Position numbers and translations under genes: made by a program | Origin: Thermodesulfovibrio sp. | GTDB lineage: Bacteria > Nitrospirota > Thermodesulfovibrionia > Thermodesulfovibrionales > UBA6898 | Reading direction: 5' to 3' | NCBI GenBank assembly: GCA_013824615.1 | Contig: PNOC01000041.1 | Span: 1-32,760, forward strand | Length of the DNA: 32,760 nucleotides | Part shown: positions 23,018-31,307 of the stretch, one piece after another | How positions within the stretch are numbered: position 1 is the stretch's first letter | Layout of the letters: each line of letters starts with the position of its first letter | The notes under the pieces: generated by a model | The model's database searches: none | Told to the model about the DNA's origin: nothing | What the model saw: only the letters and a program-made list of their open reading frames with translations

Positions 23018-23487
23018 TGCCGACCTACGCTGCATACAGGAAACAGGTGCCTTACCTGCTGCTGGCTCTCTGTATCTGTGCTGCGGATCAGATATCCAAA
23101 GCAATGATAGAGGCAAGTCTGCATCTTCTTGAAGTAAGGCCTCTTACCGCTTTTTTCAATATTGTCTATTACCGGAACACCGGTTCCGCGTTCGGCATGT
23201 TCAAACAGCTGGGCAATACTTTTTTTATAATCGTCTCCTGTCTGGCGATCCTCGTCGTTTTTATTCTTATGCTGCGCGATGAACAGAATCGCCCTGGAAT
23301 GGCCTGCATTCTCGGCGGAGCAGCAGGCAATCTTACCGACAGGATCGTCCATAAGTATGTCATTGATTTTCTGGAGGTCCATGCAGGCAAGCACTACTGG
23401 CCTGCCTTCAATATTGCTGATTCAGCTTTGACCATCGGCATGGGTTTGCTGCTGATCAATGCCTGGATTCACCGGAAAGATATGTGA
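23017..23487 (+). CDS. lspA: Lipoprotein signal peptidase (signal peptidase II)
   Basis: Inner-membrane aspartyl protease that removes signal peptides from diacylglyceryl-modified prolipoproteins, such as the two lipoproteins predicted in this window. The 156 residues carry four membrane helices. The catalytic aspartates are in GNLTDR (Asp108) and FNIAD (Asp135); DQISK (Asp24) and YYRNTGSAFG are also conserved. The ATG shares its first base with the TAA of the upstream gene, indicating coupling, and the following gene starts at the lspA stop (TGATG). Confidence 0.97.
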   Translation: MPTYAAYRKQVPYLLLALCICAADQISKAMIEASLHLLEVRPLTAFFNIVYYRNTGSAFGMFKQLGNTFFIIVSCLAILVVFILMLRDEQNRPGMACILGGAAGNLTDRIVHKYVIDFLEVHAGKHYWPAFNIADSALTIGMGLLLINAWIHRKDM

Positions 23488-24302
23488 TGCAGCAGTATTC
23501 CGTGGTCCATGCCCTGTACCTGTCTTTTTTTTCCCGTGCTCTTTACCGGGATGTGGCCGTGCGCTGGAAGGGGGTCTGCCTTGTCTATCTGCTGGGAGTG
23601 CTCGCTCTCTGCACTATTCCGGGTACGCTTCGGATGCAGGCAGATCTCGGCGCCTGGCTGAATGATCAGGCAGCAGGGTATATACGGCAATTGCCGGACA
23701 TAACCATAACCAAGGGGGTTCTTTCAGTCGATGCGGAAGAACCTTACCGCATCCTTGACCCAACGACGGGAGAGCCGGTTGTTATACTTGATTCCACCGG
23801 CTCGGTAAAATCTCTTGAAGGCACAAAAGCGGTTGCGCTTTTTACAAAAACAGCCCTGATCGTCCGGAAGAATGAAACAGAAACCCGGGCCTTTAGTCTC
23901 TCTGATCTGGGCGGTGAGACGATGACCATCGGAAGAAGAAACGCTTATGACCTTCTGGAGGCATTCGTCGACATATTTCCGGTTATTCTTTATCCCTTTG
24001 CTCTATTCATTTCATTGCTGCTTTGGAGCACCGTGGTGCTGGTTTTTGCCCTCGCGGGCAGACTTTACGCCCGGCGGCTTGCCCTTGCTCTGGACGGACG
24101 ATCTGTTGTCAGGATAGCGGTTATCGCCCTCACCCCGGCCCTCCTGAGTGGAGCGCTGATGACAACAGCAGGGGCATCGCTCCCTTATTGGTGGCTTGTG
24201 ACTGTACTCATTTCTCTGGCCTATATGTTCTACGGAATACAGGCAAATGTTTCATTACCAACACAGGAGTCTTCTGATGAAAAAGATACTGATCGTAGGT
24301 AA
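23487..24302 (+). CDS. DUF1189-family membrane protein
   Basis: A 271-residue inner-membrane protein of unknown function. The N-terminal YLSFFSRALYRDVAVRWKG with a first helix at about 29-46 is typical of DUF1189. An extracytoplasmic domain follows (about 47-160) with the motif PDITITKGVLSVDAEEPYRI and VILDSTGSV. Three to four helices lie between about 162 and 255, and the tail is polar. ATG 23487 overlaps the lspA stop; a GTG one codon earlier is an alternative. The 3' end overlaps the receiver-PilZ gene by 26 bases, so the two probably act together. A sensor or regulator of envelope state is a guess from topology only. Confidence 0.8.
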   Translation: MQQYSVVHALYLSFFSRALYRDVAVRWKGVCLVYLLGVLALCTIPGTLRMQADLGAWLNDQAAGYIRQLPDITITKGVLSVDAEEPYRILDPTTGEPVVILDSTGSVKSLEGTKAVALFTKTALIVRKNETETRAFSLSDLGGETMTIGRRNAYDLLEAFVDIFPVILYPFALFISLLLWSTVVLVFALAGRLYARRLALALDGRSVVRIAVIALTPALLSGALMTTAGASLPYWWLVTVLISLAYMFYGIQANVSLPTQESSDEKDTDRR

Positions 24303-24957
24303 ACTCTTTACGGTAACGGAGCGAAGTACCGGTCTCATGAACAGGTCTGATCTCATCGTGCTGACCGCTCCGTCAGCGCAGGATGCCCTGGAGATGCACC
24401 GGCAGGAGAAGATGGACATGGTCATAATCGATCTGCAGATGCCCGGGATGAGCCCGGAGGCCTTCTGTGCTGCAGTACGACAGGATGCCGAAACCAGGAC
24501 GACCTCGATCCTTATCGCCTGCGGAGATGTGGCTGTCGAGATAGACCGTGCCCTGCGGTGCAAGGCAAATGATTATATTACAAAACCGGTTGATGCAGAG
24601 CTTCTCTTGCTGAAAGCCGGCCAGCTCCTGAATATTTCCCAACGAAAGAGTTGCCGGGTATTGTTGAAGATCTCGATTGACGGCAAGACATCCGGGACAT
24701 CTTTTTTCTGCACTTCACAGAACATAAGCGCCTCCGGCATGCTGATCAAGACAGAAAAACTGCTCGAAAAGGATGAGAAGATCTCCTGCTCCTTCTATCT
24801 TCCGGGCTCTGAGCGGATTGTCGCCGATGCCATAGTGATCAGAGCCCTTCAGGAAGCCGACGGGACCTGGCAGTACGGCATCCATTTCAGCAGCCTGAGC
24901 CCGGTATACCGCGCGGCTATTGAAGGCTTTATCATGGCGAGAGAAAAGACAGGATAA
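24277..24957 (+). CDS. Pseudo-receiver plus PilZ domain protein
   Basis: A 226-residue cytosolic two-domain protein. The receiver-like domain (about 1-118) keeps the phospho-acceptor position Asp52 (VIIDLQMPGM) and Lys103 (YITKPVD). It lacks the N-terminal acidic pair, where Gly8-Lys9 stand, and the switch Thr/Ser is in an unusual ILIACGD context. Metal binding and normal phosphorylation are therefore doubtful. The PilZ domain (about 121-225) has RKSCR (123-127, RxxxR) and NISASG (149-154, N-x-S-x-x-G), the c-di-GMP-binding motifs. CAGGAGT (24264-24270) supports the ATG at 24277. It closes the cluster that begins with a diguanylate cyclase gene. Confidence 0.88.
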   Translation: MKKILIVGKLFTVTERSTGLMNRSDLIVLTAPSAQDALEMHRQEKMDMVIIDLQMPGMSPEAFCAAVRQDAETRTTSILIACGDVAVEIDRALRCKANDYITKPVDAELLLLKAGQLLNISQRKSCRVLLKISIDGKTSGTSFFCTSQNISASGMLIKTEKLLEKDEKISCSFYLPGSERIVADAIVIRALQEADGTWQYGIHFSSLSPVYRAAIEGFIMAREKTG

Positions 24958-24976
24958 AGACTCCGGCCTGCAGCTG

Positions 24977-26893
24977 CTACCGAAAAGACATCTTCAGCTC
25001 ATACAGGTCGGCGTCCGTGGTTTTTTCGATCTGAAAGCCCATGGTTTCAAAGAGCCGCAGCATCCGCTTATTGTCCGGCAGCACTGCTGCCGTAAACCCG
25101 TGCAGTCCGCTTTTCTTTGCCAGATAGGTCAGATACGTCAGCAGTTCAGAGCCTACCCCCTTGTTCTGACAGGCATCACGGACCACGAAGGCCACCTCCG
25201 CGGTATGCGACTTCTCATCGATAAAGTACTGCCCCATCCCGATGATAGTCTCCTGGTCAGCCTCCTTCTGCATGGCAAGGATGACGAGTTCCTTTGAATA
25301 ATCAATCGCCACGTACTGCTGCAAACGGGCATGAGGCATGTCGGTGCGGGTAGAGATGAACCGATGGTACATGCCATCTGACGATAGCGAATAGAAAAAG
25401 TCTTTCAGCAGGTGCTCGTCGCTTATTTTCACCGGCCTGAGTATAATATCGAGCCCTTTTTGGGTGGTCCGCACTGTTTCCATATTCTCCGGGTAGGCCC
25501 CTTTCTCCCCCTGGACAAAGGCCTGATCCTGATATATCAGAGAGAGCTTTTTTGCCTCTTCAACGAGCCAGCGCCGGAACTTTGGATGGGAGATCGCAAT
25601 GAGGTCCATGGCGCGCTCCCTGATATTTTTCCCATGCAGATAGGCAATACCGTATTCCGTCACTACATAATGCAGGTCTCCCCGGGAGAGAGATACCCCG
25701 GCGCCCTCCTTGAGAAACGGCACAATCCTGGAGACTGAACCATCTTCTGCTGTGGACTGGAGCGCCAGAATAGTCTTGCCGCCCTCGGAGAGAATGGCAC
25801 CACGCATGAAATCGGCCTGCCCTCCTATACCGCTGAAGAAATATTTGCCGATAGACTCTGCTGTCGCCTGTCCGGTAAGGTCAATCTCCAGAGCACTGTT
25901 GATCGCGGTGAAGTTTTTTATGCGCGAAATAATCAGCGGGTTATTTGTATAGTCAACCGGCCGGAAATCTATGGAGGGATTGTCATTAATAAAGGCATAC
26001 GTCGCCTTTTTCCCCATGCAGAAGGCGGCAATCGTCTTACTCCGGTTGACCTGCTTGCGTGAGTTATCAATAACACCCTGCCTCATGAGGTCGACGATGC
26101 CGTCAGTAAGCAATTCCGTATGCACTCCCAGGTGGCGCTTATGCCCCAGATGTGCCATGATGGCGTTCGGAATACTGCCATAGCCGACCTGGATGGTATC
26201 CCCGTCCTGGATAACCTGAGCCACATATTGGCCAATCTTCTGAACAATATCTCCGGGCACGTGGGTTTCAAACTCAAGGAGGTCTTCATCATGGGGAAGC
26301 AAATAGTGCACCTGGCTGACATGAATAAAGGTATCACCGTGGACCCGGGGCATCTGAGGGTTAATCTGTGCAATCACCAGAGTTGCACTCGCCGCCGCAG
26401 CCCTGACAATATCAACGCTTATGCCGAGACTCATGTAGCCGTGATTATCCGGAGGTGACGTCTGGATAAGAGCAACATCAACCGGCACACGCCGGGTGGC
26501 GAGCAGGTGCGGCACTGCCGACAAAAAGACCGGTGTATAATCCGCCAGTCCCCTGTTGACCGACTCGCGGGTGTTTTCTCCTATGAAAAATGAGTTATAG
26601 CGGAAATTGGTCTGGTACTTTTCATCTGCATACGGCGTCACCCCGAGGTTCCAGACCTGCAGTACTTCAGTGTCCACAAAGGCCTTGGGATTGCTCTGAA
26701 CATATCTGATGAGTGAGCCCACCAAATGCTGGGGCTCTCCGCATCCGGTACCGATAAAGATGCGGTGACCAGGATGAATATGGCTGAAGATAAGATCTTC
26801 TGCTGCACACTTGTCAGGGTAGAGTTCCCGGATCCAGCTGAATTGGTCCGGCCCCCCTGCGCTGTCTTTGCCGGACTGCCCCTGATTTTTCAT
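24977..26893 (-). CDS. Acetyl-CoA hydrolase/CoA-transferase fused to a GNAT domain
   Basis: A 638-residue fusion. Residues about 20-465 form a CoA-transferase family I protein (acetyl-CoA hydrolase/4-hydroxybutyrate CoA-transferase type), with catalytic Glu260 in LGVHTELLTDGIVDLM and the GYGSIPNAI segment before it; a later GGQADFMRGA motif is typical. Residues about 484-638 form a GNAT acetyltransferase with the acetyl-CoA motif QNKGVGSELL near 576-585. The C-terminal domain might acetylate a protein or use acyl-CoA as a sensor; neither can be shown here. Its ATG overlaps the stop of the coiled-coil gene (ATGA). It is the last gene of the long minus-strand run and ends 19 bases from the convergent PilZ gene. 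Confidence 0.9.
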   Translation of the reverse strand: MKNQGQSGKDSAGGPDQFSWIRELYPDKCAAEDLIFSHIHPGHRIFIGTGCGEPQHLVGSLIRYVQSNPKAFVDTEVLQVWNLGVTPYADEKYQTNFRYNSFFIGENTRESVNRGLADYTPVFLSAVPHLLATRRVPVDVALIQTSPPDNHGYMSLGISVDIVRAAAASATLVIAQINPQMPRVHGDTFIHVSQVHYLLPHDEDLLEFETHVPGDIVQKIGQYVAQVIQDGDTIQVGYGSIPNAIMAHLGHKRHLGVHTELLTDGIVDLMRQGVIDNSRKQVNRSKTIAAFCMGKKATYAFINDNPSIDFRPVDYTNNPLIISRIKNFTAINSALEIDLTGQATAESIGKYFFSGIGGQADFMRGAILSEGGKTILALQSTAEDGSVSRIVPFLKEGAGVSLSRGDLHYVVTEYGIAYLHGKNIRERAMDLIAISHPKFRRWLVEEAKKLSLIYQDQAFVQGEKGAYPENMETVRTTQKGLDIILRPVKISDEHLLKDFFYSLSSDGMYHRFISTRTDMPHARLQQYVAIDYSKELVILAMQKEADQETIIGMGQYFIDEKSHTAEVAFVVRDACQNKGVGSELLTYLTYLAKKSGLHGFTAAVLPDNKRMLRLFETMGFQIEKTTDADLYELKMSFR

Positions 26894-27387
26894 GGTTGTG
26901 CGTTCTTTTCATTATAGAGCGCAAGGTATTCAAGTTCCAGGGAATCAAACCGGCCCTGTGCTGCGGCCAGTTCCTTGTCTTTTGCTGCAACGAGGGCTTC
27001 CAGTTCCCTGACTTTGGCCGAGAGGTCCTCCTCTCTGGGCATATCTATATTAATGCTCAACAGTTCGTCCTGCAGGGCAGTTGCAGCATCAGCGGCCGCG
27101 GTTGCCGACCGCTCCGGCTCATCCCGGGAGCTCTGCAGCTTGTTGATTTCTGCCTCCCTTTCGGTGACGATCCCCTCAAGTCGTGCCAACTCGGTTTTCA
27201 GCCGATCGATTTCCTGCTGCTGTTCAGGGGAAGCCGTAACGACCTCTGTCTTTACTTCCTGCACCCTGGTCCGCTGCTTCATGGCCCTTACCTTCCTGAG
27301 CCTCACATACAGAAAGACTGCCATAACGGTCATAAGAAGAAAGGCCTCTCCCAGCAGAAGCAGATATAATGCATCGATGCGTATCAT
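26890..27387 (-). CDS. Membrane-anchored coiled-coil protein, function unknown
   Basis: A 165-residue protein that I do not recognise. One N-terminal transmembrane helix (about 7-28) is followed by a basic stretch (RLRKVRAMKQR) and a long coiled coil rich in Glu, Lys, Leu and Gln, with a break at about 85-110. No enzyme motif is present. The frame runs further upstream, but ATG 27385-27387 follows GAGGGGG and directly begins the membrane helix. It lies directly downstream of the VWA gene and overlaps the CoA-transferase gene by four bases, so the three are probably co-translated. Confidence 0.75.
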   Translation of the reverse strand: MIRIDALYLLLLGEAFLLMTVMAVFLYVRLRKVRAMKQRTRVQEVKTEVVTASPEQQQEIDRLKTELARLEGIVTEREAEINKLQSSRDEPERSATAAADAATALQDELLSINIDMPREEDLSAKVRELEALVAAKDKELAAAQGRFDSLELEYLALYNEKNAQP

Positions 27388-27388
27388 G

Positions 27389-28858
27389 TTACCCCCTCTT
27401 GTTTTTTTTGAGCAGCGGCAGTAACCGGCGACCACCGTACCAGAGCATCATGGCAAACAGGTTTATGGCCACAAATTCTGCAATGACCAGCAGCCAGTGT
27501 ACCGTTTCCTCCTGGCCCGCATCTGGCAGCGCTGAAACATCTGTTGGTACAGACTTTTTTTCATCCCCGGAAGCCGGCACAGGGATAGGCTCTATAACGG
27601 TAAATCTGAATTCCTTTTCCCTCTTGAAGGTCTTGGCCTCTGCAGTGATCTGTAGCGTATAGTCTCCGGTCTCAAGCGGCTGGAACATTGCAGTATGGAT
27701 TCCGTCCTGCACCGCCGCATCCCCTCCAATCCCGCTGTCGACCAGCTTGAGTTCAACCCGCCTGCCATCCTGCAAAATGATGCTTCCTTTCATGACAACC
27801 TGATCGAGAATCTCACGGACATTCAATTGGTCCTTCTCCCGTTCAAGCCAGGCGTCGATCTTGAGAGGCGTGCCCTTTGTAGCAAAAAAACTGCTAAACG
27901 AGCTAAGCAGCTTCAGATTTGCAACGATAAAGACGCGGTTGCCCTCCCGGGCATTGAGCCTGAGCGTCCACTTCCCCCGATCAGGGTTCAGCAGCGTCAC
28001 CATGTCAAACAGAGGCGATTCAAACCACTGGATCTTCTGATCATGAGACCGGGCTGACATCTCAACCCCGGACGGGCTCCTGAGAAACACTGGGGTTCCC
28101 TCTGCTTTCCTGGTTATCATGACCGTCATCTCCCTTACGGAATCATCAACAATAAAAGAGTCGTTCTGCACCGGAATGGTGTCAGGGGATTTTACTCTTT
28201 CGAATAGGGATGCAAAATTCATGTGCAGGCTGCGGTCCGAGCGTGCCAACAGGTATGAGCCGCCTCCGAGGCGCGCAAGCTCCATGAGAAGTTTCTGGTC
28301 AGACTGATCAGAAAACGCCAGGGTGTGCATGGTTATACCGCTTTTCCTGAGCTCAGGCAGGATAACTTCCTTCAGTTCCGCAACGAGAGCCGCATCTTTC
28401 TTTCCATCGCCGAGGTCCATTTTGCCGTCGGTCATCAGGATTATCAGTCGCTGTGTACGCGGAGACTGTTTCAGGAGATCATAGGCCTTCACTACGGCTT
28501 CATGAATATTGGTATGGGCTCCCTGGGAATGGACCTGATCTACAGCCCTGCTGAGCCGCTGAAGACCTTCCTTCCGGTCAGCTTCTGTCAGTTCGGCAAG
28601 GACGTCAGCTGCATCACTAAAGCCGACAATCGCAATACGGTCATGTTCACCCATCAGAGAGAGAAACATTTTGGCGGCCGGTTTCCGATAGCTCCTGGGG
28701 TCAGTCGTCTTCATACTCCCGGAGCTGTCGATGAGTAAAACAGCAGCAATCCCCTGCGAATCAGACTCCGCAGCCAGAGCTGTCCGGGCACAGGGAAAAT
28801 AGACGCTCAAGGCAGTGCAGAGAAGAAATAGTAAAGCCCATGGTCCTAGAGAAAACAT
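27389..28858 (-). CDS. VWA-domain protein with signal peptide and C-terminal membrane anchor
   Basis: A 489-residue exported protein. Residues 1-30 form a signal peptide (cleavage probably after ALA). The von Willebrand factor A domain (about 36-235) has the metal-site DxSxS in LIDSSGSM (Asp44, Ser46, Ser48) and the conserved TDG in LIILMTDGK. A beta-rich region follows (about 240-430). A transmembrane helix lies at about 455-475, with a basic cytosolic tail (LLKKNKRG). It thus faces the periplasm and should bind a protein partner through metal coordination. The partner is unknown. It lies one base upstream of the coiled-coil gene. A TTGCTG and TAGAAT pair upstream is only a weak promoter candidate. 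Confidence 0.85.
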   Translation of the reverse strand: MFSLGPWALLFLLCTALSVYFPCARTALAAESDSQGIAAVLLIDSSGSMKTTDPRSYRKPAAKMFLSLMGEHDRIAIVGFSDAADVLAELTEADRKEGLQRLSRAVDQVHSQGAHTNIHEAVVKAYDLLKQSPRTQRLIILMTDGKMDLGDGKKDAALVAELKEVILPELRKSGITMHTLAFSDQSDQKLLMELARLGGGSYLLARSDRSLHMNFASLFERVKSPDTIPVQNDSFIVDDSVREMTVMITRKAEGTPVFLRSPSGVEMSARSHDQKIQWFESPLFDMVTLLNPDRGKWTLRLNAREGNRVFIVANLKLLSSFSSFFATKGTPLKIDAWLEREKDQLNVREILDQVVMKGSIILQDGRRVELKLVDSGIGGDAAVQDGIHTAMFQPLETGDYTLQITAEAKTFKREKEFRFTVIEPIPVPASGDEKKSVPTDVSALPDAGQEETVHWLLVIAEFVAINLFAMMLWYGGRRLLPLLKKNKRG

Positions 28859-28930
28859 AATTCTATATTAGTACAAAAACAGCAGCAAGAAAAGGGCCGC
28901 AGCCTAAAGCAGCTGAACAGGTGGTGATGA

Positions 28931-30175
28931 TCACGCACCTGAGGCATACGGCAGTATCACAGAAAAAGTAGTGCCGCTCTCGGCTGAATCAATCGTAAGG
29001 GATCCACCGTGGGAAACCACAACCTTGTGGACGATGGAAAGGCCGAGCCCGGTGCCACGTTCCTTTGTCGTAAAAAAAGGCAAAAAAATCTTGTCCTGGA
29101 GTTCCGGCGGTATACTGTGACCGGAATCAGACACCGTAACAACCACGCTGCCCTGTTCGCGTCTGACGCCCGCGGTAAGGGTTCCGCCCTCCGGCATCGC
29201 CTCAAGCGCATTCTGCAGCAGATTGATGAGCGCCTGCCTCAGCAGGATTTCATCTGCCTGTATCCGCAGATGCGTTTCAAGTTGTTTTATAATGCTGATT
29301 CCCTGCGCGGCGTTTTCCACGGTACTGATGCAGGTCTCCAGCAACTCGGCAGGATCAACCTCTGTCAAAACCAGTTCTGTCGGCCTTGCAAACGAGAGAA
29401 AATCAGTAATAATCCGGTCCATGACCGCAATCTCTTTTGAAATGGCCTCGACCGCCGGAAGCTGGGCTGACTCGGCCTTCCTGGAAAGAATCTTGGTGTA
29501 GCCTGATATGACCGCCATCGGATTGCGCAGTTCATGGGCTATCCCGGCAGACATCTCGCCCAGATTGGCCAACCGCTCCCTTAGTTCCATCTGCGACTGG
29601 AAGGCCTTCAGTTCCGTCAGGTCGGTAAAAACGAGAATCTGACCGATAACGGTTCCCGTGCTGTCTTTCAGGGGAGACAGGTTCAGTCCCAGCCAGATTC
29701 TTTTGCCGTTCCTTGTCGTATAACCCATATCGGTCCTCTCGAGTGTCTGTTTTCGGGCAATAATTTCACTCAGGGGACTGGTGAATATCTCCGCATAGGC
29801 CTTTCCGGCAGCCTCGCTCTCGCGACAATCCAGTATTTTTTCGGCAGCCGAGTTCATCCTCGTTATACACAACGTTCGGTCAAAACTTACTACCCCGCTC
29901 GGCACGCTCTGCAGAATATCTTCATTGTATATCTCTATCTCCGAGGCACGCGCCTCGGCTGTTTTTCTGAGAAGTTCAAGTTCTCTCTCCTTCTCCTTCA
30001 GCTTGGAAACCACGTCGTGAAATGTATCAACAACAAAACCAACCTCGGTTACCGCAGAATCCTTTTCTTCAGCTTTTTTTTTGTTGAAGACGATAACGGC
30101 GCGCGGAATATAAATCAGGATCAGGAGGAGGACAATAAAGGAGAGCGAGACAAGAATGAGTGTTGCGTGATTCAT
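28931..30175 (-). CDS. PAS-domain sensor histidine kinase
   Basis: A 414-residue membrane histidine kinase. One N-terminal helix (about 4-26) is followed by a coiled coil, a PAS domain (about 84-190), and the kinase core. The phospho-accepting His214 is in AHELRNPMAV. The ATPase domain has the N-box NLLQNALEAM (Asn322), G1 DSGHSIPP and G2 GTGLGLSI. The second glycine of the usual D-x-G-x-G is Ser354 here. The organisation resembles NtrB/AtoS-type kinases. A GTG one codon before the ATG is an alternative start. No response regulator gene is adjacent. It follows the prepilin peptidase gene by about 37 bases in the nusA run. Confidence 0.93.
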   Translation of the reverse strand: MNHATLILVSLSFIVLLLILIYIPRAVIVFNKKKAEEKDSAVTEVGFVVDTFHDVVSKLKEKERELELLRKTAEARASEIEIYNEDILQSVPSGVVSFDRTLCITRMNSAAEKILDCRESEAAGKAYAEIFTSPLSEIIARKQTLERTDMGYTTRNGKRIWLGLNLSPLKDSTGTVIGQILVFTDLTELKAFQSQMELRERLANLGEMSAGIAHELRNPMAVISGYTKILSRKAESAQLPAVEAISKEIAVMDRIITDFLSFARPTELVLTEVDPAELLETCISTVENAAQGISIIKQLETHLRIQADEILLRQALINLLQNALEAMPEGGTLTAGVRREQGSVVVTVSDSGHSIPPELQDKIFLPFFTTKERGTGLGLSIVHKVVVSHGGSLTIDSAESGTTFSVILPYASGA

Positions 30176-30212
30176 CACGGCGTCATTGCCTGCAGGTGTT
30201 CAGGGCTACCTA

Positions 30213-30983
30213 TCAATGCAGAGAGAGATACCATAGTATGAGTTCCTGGGCAAAAAAAAGCGTTACCAGGCCTCCCAGCGCCAGGAAGGGTCCGAACGGC
30301 ACTTTTGTTTTTCTTCCCTTGCCTTTGAAGACTATCAGAAAAATGCCGATAAGCGAACCGGTCAAGCTTCCGATGAAGGTCGTCAGAAGAACTGCTTTCC
30401 AGCCCATCACCGCCCCGAGCAACGCCATCAATTTGATATCCCCGCCACCCATTCCCCCCCTGCTGAGAACGGCAATGAGATAGAAAAAGCCGCCGCCCGC
30501 CAGAAAACCGGCAAGGGAGGCTTTGAAGCCAAGGAGGTCAGCCCTCAGAAACGGATCAGGGAGCAGCAAGGATCCCGCCGCAAGCCCGAGCGGGATGCCG
30601 GTCAGCGTAATGCGGTCGGGTATGATCTGAAAATCAAGATCAATAAACGTAATAACGATCAGGGCAGAGACCAGGATGCCGTAGACCAGCGATGACCAGT
30701 TAAAGCCATACCGCCAGAGTATTGCACAGTAAAGAAAGGCATTAAGAGCCTCTACCAAAGGATAACGAAACGATATTCCCGCTGCGCATTTCCGGCACTT
30801 CCCGCCCAGGATCAGATAACTGATTACCGGCACGTTGTCCCAAGGTCTGATGGAGGTGTTGCAGGACGTGCAGTGAGAAGCAGGGAATACGATGGACAAT
30901 TCGCGTGGAATGCGGTAAATACAGACATTCAGGAATGAGCCGATCAGCAAACCGACGACAGCAACCATCAGGTAGAGCGACAT
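30213..30983 (-). CDS. pilD: Prepilin peptidase (A24 family, PilD type)
   Basis: Inner-membrane aspartyl protease that cuts type IV prepilins and type II secretion pseudopilins and usually N-methylates the new end. The 256 residues include the N-terminal zinc-binding domain with C38-x2-C41 and C63-x2-C66, and the membrane core with FIDLDFQIIPD (first active-site Asp) and the GxGD motif around Asp182 (GGMGGGDIKL). The methyltransferase domain is present, so it should be bifunctional. Its start abuts the upstream coiled-coil gene stop. No pilin gene is in the window. It sits between nusA-linked genes and a histidine kinase, so it may be expressed with them. Confidence 0.96.
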   Translation of the reverse strand: MSLYLMVAVVGLLIGSFLNVCIYRIPRELSIVFPASHCTSCNTSIRPWDNVPVISYLILGGKCRKCAAGISFRYPLVEALNAFLYCAILWRYGFNWSSLVYGILVSALIVITFIDLDFQIIPDRITLTGIPLGLAAGSLLLPDPFLRADLLGFKASLAGFLAGGGFFYLIAVLSRGGMGGGDIKLMALLGAVMGWKAVLLTTFIGSLTGSLIGIFLIVFKGKGRKTKVPFGPFLALGGLVTLFFAQELILWYLSLH

Positions 30984-31298
30984 TTACGCGCCTGTTCGGC
31001 TCAGGTCATCGATCTTATGGCTCAAGTCAACAATCTCTTTTTCGAGCCGCTCAATCTCGGTTATGGCCCCGAGCACCTCCCGGTCTTTCAGCACATTTTT
31101 TTCGCTGCTGTCCTTCAACTCATAGACCCTTCTGCCCAATGCAGTCAGCAGTTCATTTCTCTTCCGGTCTATCTCGTCTGATTTATACAGCAGCTTGATA
31201 ACAGCAATTTCGATATTCAGTCTTTCGGATAGTACACCGGAAAACCAGCGTATCCGCCCGATGCCCTTCAGAAAATCAGCTCTGAGTTTCCTCAGCAT
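30984..31298 (-). CDS. Small coiled-coil protein, function unknown
   Basis: A 104-residue protein that I do not recognise. After a basic, amphipathic N-terminus (MLRKLRADFLKGIGRIRWF) it is almost entirely helical with heptad-like repeats of Leu and Ile and many Glu and Lys, ending KIDDLSRTGA. It has no signal peptide, cysteine or membrane helix. It starts ten bases after the nusA stop and its TAA abuts the prepilin peptidase ATG. Co-translation with nusA and pilD is likely; a regulatory or scaffold role is only a guess. Confidence 0.7.
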   Translation of the reverse strand: MLRKLRADFLKGIGRIRWFSGVLSERLNIEIAVIKLLYKSDEIDRKRNELLTALGRRVYELKDSSEKNVLKDREVLGAITEIERLEKEIVDLSHKIDDLSRTGA

Positions 31299-31307
31299 TG
31301 ACGTCTC

